Below are positions 55,851 to 64,000 of a DNA stretch of 64,000 nucleotides, one piece after another (the stretch's first letter is position 1; each line of letters opens with the position of its first letter). This DNA comes from Molossus alvarezi (Eukaryota > Chordata > Mammalia > Chiroptera > Molossidae): assembly GCA_037176705.1 (NCBI GenBank), contig CM073886.1, positions 122,849,001 to 122,913,000 of the forward strand, read 5' to 3'. Both the position numbers and the translations under genes were made by a program. The notes beneath the pieces are model-generated. The model did not search any database. It was given only the letters and a program-made list of their open reading frames with translations, and was not told where the DNA came from.

Positions 55851-56817
55851 TTCGGTAGGTGACATCCATCCTTAGTAATGCAGTTAGCGCCACTGCAGGT
55901 GTCTGTCCTGTTTGTGTCTCCCCTGTAGGCGATTATTGTCTCCTGGCACAGGTAAGTGCCAACAGGTGAGCCTCTTAGGGAACTACCGGTAGATCCCGGA
56001 TGGCTTTCGCTTATTTAAAACTTGGACTTTGGTGCAGCGGCTGGAGGGATGCTGTGGTGGGAGGGATTCTGCTCCCACCCAGGCTCACTGAGCAGGTACC
56101 GTGCACAAGCCCGGCTGATGGACTTACCGGGGGCTTGCCACTGTGGCTCCGCCCAGGGCCGGATCAAATGGGAAACCGGCAGACCTCAGAGCCTAAGGGG
56201 AGCTCAGACCGAGGGCCCAGCCAAGCCAAGAGAGCTCGTGGCGGGCCTCGGTCAGCCACAGATTCCGCACTGGCGGACCCAGGACCGGGAGGGTGGTACA
56301 AGGACCGGCACAAAGATATGTGGCCCACGGACTCCCCTCCCCTCTCATGCCACCAGCAGGTAAAGTGACTCTTCCCTCAGAGCCATGTTGGAGGGGATGG
56401 GAAAGTGGGTGAGGAAAACGATAAAACTGACATATCTGGGAATGAATACGTTATTGGATTGGATGACATTTAAGTTTTTGTCTCTACATAGTAAGGTGAA
56501 GGGCTCAGGAGAAAGATTGGGTCTGTTATAGAAAGTAATGCAGCTGCATTTTCCTTGTGTCTGTTTACCCATGCCTGCACACACGCACGCACACACACGC
56601 ACACACACAAAAGGCACTTCTATAAGTTTTCCCTGCTAGCACCTCCCCCCGAGAACACGTACCCACAGGAGCATTGGTGACACATGTGGACGTCCCCGGG
56701 GACGTCCAAGGGAGGATGGAGGAGAAGTCTACACTGCACAGCAAACGGCCCCTTCAATACTCGGTTTCATCATTCCTAAGTGGCACCTTTTTCATATTTG
56801 AACATTTGCTCTCTCCT
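55851..56817. other. Intergenic, nothing firm recognised
   Basis: 56020-56360 is GC-rich with overlapping frames. A 22-bp perfect palindrome is at 56687-56708. A CA/CG-type run is at 56576-56608. Confidence 0.45.
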
Positions 56818-56975
56818 TTTAAAATGTTTTTTCATTTTACTGAATTCATTGGGGTGACACAAGTTAACAAAATTACACAGGATCCAGGTGCACAATTCCC
56901 CAACACGTCATCTGTACATGGTACTGTGTGTTCACCGCTCCAAGGGTGTTTGCTCCCTCTGAGCTAGAATCTGTC
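56818..56975 (-). repeat. Probable LINE-1 3' UTR fragment
   Basis: CATTGGGGTGACACAAGTTA, ACAAAATTACACAGGATCCA, GGTGCACAATTCCCCAACAC and TACTGTGTGTTCACCGCTCC resemble the antisense 3' region of a laurasiatherian L1. Confidence 0.5.
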
Positions 56976-57154
56976 TTACTAGATGGTGTGGCACAGTATA
57001 CGTGTAATCGGCAGCACTTTTGTAGCAACGCATAAAATAATGGTGTGTCTTATATCGGCACCTCTTATATTTGATGAAACCCTTGTAGCCTTCTGCTTTT
57101 CTGTCGTTTCTCGGCTGTGACCACAGGCTTCCCCGCTGAGGTCACTGAGGAAAG

Positions 57155-57365
57155 CCATTCAAAGCACAGGTCCCAGAGTCAGACTGCTGTCCACTACCTC
57201 TGCCCTTCCCGAGCCCCGTGACCTTGAACAGGTTGCTGGACCACTCTGGGCCTTTGTCTCCCCCTGGGCAATGGGGAGACGATTACTAGCTGCTTCACAG
57301 GTTGTGGTAAGGATGAAAGGAGCCCACGCGTGTGCCAGGTAGATGTGACCACGAGGTAAGCAGTC
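57155..57365 (+). repeat. MIR SINE
   Basis: AGAGTCAGACTGCTGTCCAC, CCCCGTGACCTTGAACAGGT, GGGCCTTTGTCTCCCCCTGG and GTAAGGATGAAAGGAGCCCA follow MIR order. Confidence 0.75.
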
Positions 57366-59351
57366 AGTCTTACGGTTGCTACCTGTTCAGTCTCCTGCGG
57401 CCCTGGCCCGCCCCCGTTGCCTCTTGCTTTTTCCTCCCTTCCTTATTTTAGAACAGTGGTTGTGACCACTGTTAGCTGTTTGAACAGCCCGTGAGCTCTT
57501 GCCTCTCCTCTCCAAGTGGTTCACCTAAGTATTTCCTCCGAGCAAACCTGCTCTCTCTTGAGCGGAGCTCTGAGAGGTGACAGTCGCTGAGTGTGGGATG
57601 GGTCTGTACTGTGGTTTCTGAGAATTCCTGGTGGACGCACGAGACGCTGCGGTGCGGGCCTGCCTGGAGTGGAGGAGGTTGGTGAGGGAGCGTAGGGGCA
57701 GGGATGGAAGTGTGGGCTGGAGCCAGATGGCCGTTTGAAGGGTCCACGGGGCACCTCTGCAGCGCCCCTCCCCGGAGCTTTGGCGTTTGACGGCTTCCAT
57801 GCTGCGGACGGGCCCTCCCGCCGGCCAGCCCACACGCTCCCGGGTCACTCCGTGGGGGTGGCCGTGCTTCCTGTCCCCCCTAGAAGACACGTCAGTGGAT
57901 GTGAACTGGGAGATTAATTTGTACTTAGGTGGAAGGTGGAAACTCAGGAACAAGTTCTCAGATACAGGGCCTTAGAGAAAGACAGAAACAAAGAGACAGC
58001 CCAGCACATCTGGGTCCGGCATGTGTCCCAGGCCTGCCTGCCCTCGTGAGATGTTCCAGACCCGAGGGGCCCGAGCGCCGATGGCCGCAGCCCTGGTGCT
58101 CTCTCCAGCGAGGCTGCGCACAATCATCATCTCAGCAAGTGGAAAATCTCTGCTGTGTGTGTGTGTGTGTGGGGGGGGGGGGGCAGCTCTTCCAGCTCCA
58201 AAAATCAGACATGCTGAAAACAGAGGTGTCTCGGTACAGGGTGCCCAGTACCCCAACTGCTCATTATCACACCCTGTTAATTCACGTTGCTGGCGACCTT
58301 GTCTACAAGAACAAATAGATTTCTCGGTGGTCACTTCTGGAACAAACCAAGAGTTTTTGAATGAGGATTAAAACAATATTTTTGGGGGCTTGTTTTGGGT
58401 TTAATGAGTCAATGCTTTATTTTACTTGGAGTGTTTATAACTAAACCTGAATGTGCGTAGGGTCTTGAACCTCCCCCCACAACTATTTCCTATTTGTTTC
58501 CAGAAAAGTTTCAACACCACATTTTGTCATAGCAACCAGAGGCAAATATCAAGACAGCAATAAAGAGATGCTTGGGGACGGGTTCCCTGCAATGTGGCTT
58601 GGGTTTCTGTAGGGCGTCCGATGTCTGTGCCAAGCCCTGGAAGGCGAGAGCTGGCCCTGCAGCTCCTCGGGGGGACCTGGGGGGGGGTCCAGCTCTGCTG
58701 ACTTCAGTCCAGTCAGGAAATGCATCTCTCAGTTGACTGGTCCAGGTGCAGAAGGACAGATGGACTTGCTTCTCAGGCCTTGTACCTGCTGTGTGTCGAT
58801 TTTTAGTTTTGTATGTCTAATTTTAAAATTAACTGTATTGAATTATTTATTATTAAATTATGCTTTTCCTCTGAGGAGTTTAATAAACAAGCCTGTTGCT
58901 TATTTCCTAAGTTGTCCCTTCAAATACTTTTTGGAAGAAAACAGGGTATCTGTGAGTAAGCAAGCAAAATAAGAGTCTTCAAACACCTGCCCACAATGTC
59001 CCTCGTGCTGTTCCTGTTCTCCTAGTCATTGTTGTCATGGTGATGATGAGGTTGGACTCCTTGCCCGTGGGTAAAATCACCACTGGTTTTCTAGCCCCGC
59101 CTCTTGATGAAAGCACTTTTGAGTTTTTTCAGGGGTTGGTTCTGAGTAGAAGTGTGTTGGTAAATGTTTAACACCCGGTTCTCAGAAATAAAGTTGCCTT
59201 CACCTGTAGGGGGTGCAGACGTCTGTGCTGTAAATACTCCCACAATGGCTCATCTCAAGCCACCAAGTGACCTACGGTGTGGAACTGGAGAGAGATGTGC
59301 TCAGTGGACTTCAAGGGGCCCGTGTGAACCGACCCTGGTGCCGTGGCCTGG
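57366..59351. other. Intergenic, no gene recognised
   Basis: Overlapping GC-driven frames at 57470-58370 on both strands. TG/G runs at 58157-58184. No domain or named repeat. Confidence 0.45.
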
Positions 59352-59560
59352 GCCAGGGGTTCCCCCTGGCGCTGTTGACACTGGACTGCATACATCTCTG
59401 TTGGTGGTGGCTGTCCTGTGCATTGTAGGGTGTTTAGTAGCACCCCCTCGATGCCAAGATCATACTCTGTTCCCTCCCCACCCAAGTTGTGACAAACATA
59501 TTTCCAGGGATTGTCAGGTGTACCCTGAAATGCAAAATCACCCCCACGTCTGGGCCACTC
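59352..59560 (-). mobile_element. MER20 (hAT-Charlie) element
   Basis: GGGGTTCCCCCTGGCGCTGT, TGTCCTGTGCATTGTAGGGT, GTTTAGTAGCACCCC, CCAAGTTGTGACAAACATAT and AAATCACCCCCACG follow MER20 in reverse, as at 11517-11732. Confidence 0.78.
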
Positions 59561-60599
59561 TGCATATATGGTGTTCAGAAGGTCTCTTCGGCGGGCAGTA
59601 GGCCTTCACCACTGTTCTCCATGAACACCTCAACGTGCACCCGAAGAGGTGCTCTCCGGGCATTTTCGACTTGCTTATTATCATTTTTAAAGGCATAGGC
59701 CCTCCTGGAGGAGTCCGGGAAGAGTGCTGGCCCAGATTGTTCAGCCCGGATACCGGGCATGGCCCTGAGGGTAACTCCACGGACTGGATTCGAGAGTGGG
59801 ATACGTTGGGAGGGAGGCAGAGGTCCCCTAGTTCAGCCTTTTCTGTGTGTGGAAGAGAGATGAGACTCGGAGGCTAGAAATAACTGGTCCAAGTTTTGGG
59901 GGACGTCACAGAGGCGAAGTAATGCTGTGAAATGCCTCGGTGACATACCTGGAATCCGGACTGACTCCACCTTGAAGCTGTGTGAGTTTGGGGACTTCAC
60001 AGCTTTAGGTCTGATGGCCGTGTTCTGACATCGCCCTGTCCCTACCCTCCACACACTCCGCCTGGGAATGTCTGCTCGTGAAAGCCACCTTATAACGAGG
60101 GGCTGTTTCAGACGGAACGATTCCCATCAGCTTCACAAGTGAGCAGTTCATTCAAAGGTTCTATTCAGGAGGGTCAAGCTGCTTGTCATCACAGAGCAAA
60201 TGTTGATGACTGTCCCTGATGCCTCTGTCCTTCCTCCCACCTCTGCTCTGGGCCCTCTCACTGATGACGTATCTCAGGCCGTTCCCAAAATGCTTTAAGA
60301 AAAGGACACGTGGAAGAAACCGACTTTCCGGTAGAGAAGTTAGGGCCGCAACGTGAATGTGGTGACTAAGGGAGCCCTGTGGGTTTGCACTGAAACTGTG
60401 TTCTCATGCGCAGGGGTGTCCAGTCCGAAAGGAGATATTAGGGAGGGCTTGTGGGCGTCGGCAGAGTTCCCCGCCTTTGGCTGTTCCTCTGCAATTAGGG
60501 CAATCAGCTACTAGTAAGCCAATGCCCTTCAAATGCCAATCTGTTGGGTGTAAGGAGAGCATGGTAGCTTTTAATACGGGATTGAAAGGCAGAAGGAGT
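59561..60599. other. Intergenic, nothing recognised
   Basis: No gene, RNA or named repeat. Confidence 0.45.
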
Positions 60600-60827
60600 G
60601 TTTTTTTTTTTTTTTCTGTCTTCTTGATAGAGTGGGAGGGAGAGAGAGAGAGAAAGAGAGAAACATCAACGTGAAAGGGTCACATCGAGTTGCTGCCACC
60701 CGCACAACCCAACCAGGACCAGAGACAAACTGCAACCGAGGTACATGCCCTTAGGGGGAACCGAACGCGGGTCTCTCTGGACCGCAGACCGATGACGCTC
60801 TAACCGCTGAGCCAAACCGGCCAGGGC
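60600..60827 (-). mobile_element. VES-like SINE
   Basis: T tail, GATAGAGTGGGAGGGAGAGA, ACATCAACGTGAAAGGGTCA, CTTAGGGGGAACCGAACGCG, and reversed head GCTGAGCCAAACCGGCCAGG. Flanks AGAAGGAGTGTTT and GGAAGGAATGCTT resemble a diverged target duplication. Confidence 0.88.
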
Positions 60828-61375
60828 CGGAAGGAATGCTTTGAAAACACACCACCATTTGCAAAGAATTAAGAGGTGGTGATTTTGTACGGAATAATTC
60901 ATCACTTCGCTCCAGATTAGTTTTTTACAATAAGTACTGGCTCTTCAGGAAATTTCCCACAACACGAGTTTATTGTTGTTACCTTGGGCATCTCACACTG
61001 TCCTCTGCCACACCCCCGCCAGTCCACAGGGATCCCTGTGGCCTTGTCCATTTACCTAGCCCCGTCCTTTAAGGCTCCCTGGCCATGTGGGCCAGTTGGA
61101 TCTTTGCTTTTTTTCCCTCCAGAGGGATCAAAAATACAGGGGTGTCAGGCAAGGACAAGGATAAGAGGGGGAGGCATTTTGGGCTGTGGGGAGCATTTGA
61201 GGCGACTCTGTACGGCACTCCATACTCAGCGACGTTCAGGCCACGCTGCCCAGCTAGGGGAGGCCTCACGGGCCACGGAAAAACATTTTCTTTCTGTCAC
61301 ATGGATTTTGAATTGATCTAATCTTGCTTTTTTTTTTTTTTTTTTTTTTTAAAGCAGTTAACCCTTTACAGTATA
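60828..61375. other. Intergenic, nothing recognised
   Basis: Ends in a T run at 61328-61350. Confidence 0.45.
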
Positions 61376-61900
61376 ATCTTTTGGAAGTGTTTTATGCGTA
61401 TATTGTTATGAACTCTTCAAAAGGCTCATTGTATATCTTGCCAAATTACTATCCAGAGGAATATGCCAATAGGCACTCCTACCTTGATTATTATTACGTA
61501 AAAAGCCAATATGGCCCTGGCCTGTTTGGCTTAGTGGTTAGAGTGTCAGCCTGTGGACCGAATGGTTGAGGGTTTGATTCCCACTCAAGGGCACGTACCT
61601 GGGTTGCAGGTTCGATCTCTGGTCCCAGTCGGGATCATGCTGGAGGCAACCAATTGATGTGTCTCTCACATCAATGTTTCTCCCTCCCTCCCTCCCTCCC
61701 TCCCTCCCTCCCTCCCTCCCTCCCTCCTTCCCTCCCTCCCTCCCTCCCTCCCTCCCACTGTATCAAAAATAAAATCAGTGAAAAAATATCCTCGGGTGAG
61801 GATTAACAAAAAGTAAATAAATAAAGTTGGAAAATAATATCTCACTGTCATTTTTATTAGAATTTGCATAACTTTAATTAGATTATCATTTTGAGTGTTG
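61376..61900 (-). repeat. Old LINE-1 fragment, split by a SINE
   Basis: Left part GTATATCTTGCCAAATTACT, ATCCAGAGGAATATGCCAAT. Right part AATATCTCACTGTCATTTTT, ATTAGAATTTGCATAACTTT. Both resemble the antisense L1 ORF2 3' region and are separated by the SINE at 61514-61812. Confidence 0.45.
61514..61812 (+). mobile_element. VES SINE with (CCCT)n expansion
   Basis: Head CCTGGCCTGTTTGGCTTAGT, GGTTAGAGTGTC, B box GGTTTGATTCCC, CACATCAATGTTTCTCCCTC. The body is expanded into CCCT repeats at 61680-61756. Tail AAAATATCCTCGGGTGAGGA. Confidence 0.92.
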
Positions 61901-61919
61901 GTTTTTTAAATTAAGAATT

Positions 61920-62130
61920 AAAAAAAATCTTTTTAGTGACTTTTTTAGAGAGAGAGGGAGGGAGAGAGAGAAACATCGATGTGAGAGAGAAACATCAATC
62001 AGCTGCCTCCTGCATGCCCCCTGCTGGGGATGGAACCCACAACCCAGGCATGTACCCTAACTGGGAATCGAACCAGGACCTCTCAGTTCATAGGACGATG
62101 CTCAATCCACTGAGCCACACTGGCTGGGTT
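61920..62130 (-). mobile_element. VES-family SINE with 10-bp target duplication
   Basis: ATTAAGAATT is at 61910-61919 and 62131-62140. Between them are GA-rich body, ACATCGATGTGAGAGAGAAA, GGGAATCGAACC, and reversed head TCAATCCACTGAGCCACACT. Confidence 0.92.
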
Positions 62131-62515
62131 ATTAAGAATTTTTTAGAGCAGTTTTAGGTTCACAACAAAATTGAGGGGAAGGTACAGAGAGTTTGTACCT
62201 ACCCCTTATTTCAACACATGCATAACCTCCCCTGTTACCGATGCCCCCACCAGAGTGGTGTATTTGTTACAATGGACGAATCTACACTGGCATAGTATCA
62301 TCACCTGAAGTCCACAGTTTACCTCACAGTTCACTCTTGGTGTCGTACAGTCTGTAGCTCTGGACAATGGCATGTATCCAGCACTGTGCTGTCACAGAGG
62401 GTGTCCTCGGTGTCCCCCAAAACCCTCTGTGCTCTGCCTGCTCCCCTGTCCCTCCCTGTCCCAATCCCTGGCAACCACTGGTCTTTCATGATTTTCTTTG
62501 TTCTCAAAGTGGAAA
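62131..62515 (-). repeat. LINE-1 3' UTR fragment
   Basis: TTTTTTAGAGCAGTTTTAGG, TTCACAACAAAATTGAGGGG, CCCCCACCAGAGTGGTGTAT, TCACAGTTCACTCTTGGTGT and CCTGGCAACCACTGGTCTTT give the antisense order of an old mammalian L1 3' UTR. Confidence 0.65.
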
Positions 62516-62718
62516 AGGTAGGAGCAACAGCTTTTAGTGTGAAGGAAAGGCCCTGCTCACTTTCAGAAGCCCTAGGATCGAAGGGGGAAAGCTGAGGAGA
62601 AAGTGTGAAGACCTGGAAGATGGGATTTGCCCTGGAGCCGACGTCTGAGCTCTCCTGAATGAGCACTCACTCCTGCAACGGTGCCCGCGCTGCCCAGGCA
62701 GGACCAGGTGGCCCAATG

Positions 62719-62959
62719 AGAGCCCGGAGCCCGGAGTGGAGCCCGGAACCCAGAGTGGAGCCTGGAGCCCAGAGTGGAGCCTGGAGCCCAGAGTGGAGCC
62801 CGGAGCCCGGAGCCTGGAGCCCAGAGTGGAGCCCGGAGCATGGAGCCCAGAGCCCAGAACAGAGCCCAGAGCCCAGAGCAGAGCTTGGAGCCCAGAGCAG
62901 AGCCCGGAGCCCGGAGCCCGGAGCCCAGAGCCCGAAGCGCGGAGCCCAGAGCGGAGCCA
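62719..62959. repeat. GC-rich minisatellite, 19-bp unit built of 7+7+5
   Basis: The clearest unit is GGAGCCTGGAGCCCAGAGT, repeated in tandem around 62757-62800. The rest is made of GGAGCCC and AGAGCCC heptamers in irregular order. Because there are no stops in several frames, it gives long open frames on both strands (about 218 codons on the plus strand, up to about 164 on the minus strand) that are not genes. Confidence 0.92.
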
Positions 62960-63495
62960 GCTGTCTTGCAAGGCAGTTCCTTCTGAAGAGCCCTCTGTGC
63001 CAACTACTTGTCTTCGTCACATGATCCTCTGGCTCTGCAACACAGATGTGCGAAATGAAGAGAGCATGCCACTGGGTTTCATTTCTAAAAGTGGAAAATG
63101 CACAGCTAACTCTGGGGCTTTGAAAGCGCTCATGTTCTTCTCCACATGTGCCCAGCCACATGTAGAAGGAGACCTAGCGGGTGGCACAGGCATGTACGCT
63201 GCTCCTCACTGGAATGTGGAGCCCACAGAGCTGTCCAGGCACCGCGGTTGCGGGCTGCGTGGGCAGGCTCCGTGGCGGATGGAGCGCCTTGGTCAAGTCT
63301 GTGCACTGCGGGTGGGTGCCCAGGCGCGGGCGCCCACTTCGTTTTCTCTCAGCAGCCTATTTGGTTGGTTAGAGCACCTTGCTGCACTGTGAGACCCTTA
63401 TTTAGTGTCCTCAGTACCTAACACAGTGCTGGGCATGCAATATATTCTTTTTGTAAAAAAATAGCTCACACTTTTTTGAAGTATAAATGACAGAA
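62960..63495. other. Intergenic, nothing firm recognised
   Basis: 63380-63450 resembles an L2 3' end (AGACCCTTATTTAGTGTCCT, CAGTGCTGGGCATGCAATAT). Confidence 0.4.
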
Positions 63496-63510
63496 TCAGC
63501 TGCACATTTT

Positions 63511-63970
63511 GTCTTTTAATCTTCACCTGAGGATGGATATATATATATATTTGCATTTATCTTCAGATAGAGCAAGAGGGAGAGAGGGAGGAAGAGAGAG
63601 AGAGAAACATTGATGTTAGAGAGACACATCGACTAGTCGCCACCCACACAACCCCAACTGGGGCCAGGGACAAACTGCAACCCAGGTACGTGCCCTTAGC
63701 GGGAACTGAACTCAGATCTCTCTGGACCATGGGCCGACACTCCAACTGCTAAGCCAAAACCGGCCAGGGCTCCACCAATTTTTTGGTAGAGTGGAAGGGA
63801 GGGAGGGAGGGAAAGAGAGAGAAAAACATCAGTTGGCTGCCTCCCACAGGACCATGACCAGGGCCGGTGATTGAACCGCAACCAAGGCACGTGCCCTTGA
63901 CCAGAATTGAACGCACAACTCTTTGGTCCACGGGCTGATGCTCTAATCACTGAGCCAAAGTAGCCAGGGC
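63511..63970 (-). mobile_element. Dimeric VES-like SINE in one 15-bp target duplication
   Basis: TCAGCTGCACATTTT is at 63496-63510 and at 63971-63985. Between them lie two head-to-tail SINE units in the same orientation. The first is complete (63511-63771), with tail TTCACCTGAGGATGG and reversed head AAGCCAAAACCGGCCAGGGC. The second (63772-63970) has the GA body and reversed head GAGCCAAAGTAGCCAGGGC but lacks the terminal tail. Confidence 0.88.
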
Positions 63971-64000
63971 TCAGCTGCACATTTTTTAAAGTTTTCCATT

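Noticed and set aside
56020..56360. GC-rich overlapping frames thought to be a retroviral or unknown coding region
   Set aside because: Two frames of similar length overlap and neither shows a motif; no splice or LTR context supports it.
61680..61756. Regular CCCT array considered as a CRISPR-like or satellite array
   Set aside because: It is a simple tetranucleotide expansion inside a SINE. No spacers exist and the genome is mammalian.
62736..63392. 218-codon open frame on the plus strand
   Set aside because: Its first part is only the minisatellite translated (repeats of the PEWSPEPRVEPGA type) and the rest is unrelated. The array is open in several frames on both strands.

Overview
This is mammalian nuclear DNA, and the repeats point to a vesper-type (yangochiropteran) bat. 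About nineteen copies of a tRNA-derived VES-like SINE are present, with a TTTGGCTCAGCGGTTAGAGC head, a tRNA B box, a TC-rich body and an ATCCTCGGGTGAGGAT tail. There is also a SPIN-like hAT element, a family known from vesper bats. Older mammalian repeats (MIR, L2, MER5, MER20, MLT1-like, L1) make up the background. The species cannot be fixed from the window.

The only protein-coding gene I can support is GDNF (glial cell line-derived neurotrophic factor), complete on the minus strand. The inferred layout is a TATA and CRE-like promoter at about 33.0 kb and non-coding exon 1 (about 32978 to 31906) in a CpG island. Intron 1 is 4.6 kb. Exon 2 (27343-27167) carries the start codon, signal peptide and half of the pro-region. 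Intron 2 is 17.5 kb. Exon 3 starts at 9713, has its stop codon at 9231-9229, and ends in a 3' UTR of about 2.6 kb near position 6588. The two coding exons total 636 nt, exactly 211 codons plus stop, and join through a split serine codon. A second donor inside exon 2 lies exactly 78 nt upstream, which is the known short-proregion isoform.

Left flank (1-6585): a decayed Tigger/pogo DNA transposon runs off the window edge. It has a broken transposase and a 452-bp MITE nested in it with intact inverted termini and TA duplications. Two SINEs and old repeats follow.

Gene body (6.6-33 kb): SINE-poor, with two SINEs, a SPIN-like element, and old MIR, L2, MER5 and MER20 pieces.

Right flank (33-64 kb): no gene recognised. 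It is rich in SINEs, often nested in older elements. It also holds a 5'-truncated L1, two hAT copies, an unexplained long inverted repeat (38379-39171), a 19-bp GC-rich minisatellite (62719-62959) and a dimeric SINE inside one target-site duplication (63511-63970).

I found no sign of a new multi-gene system. The most useful points are the GDNF splice structure, a predicted uORF whose stop overlaps the GDNF start codon, the SPIN-like element, the nested MITE, and the unexplained foldback repeat.
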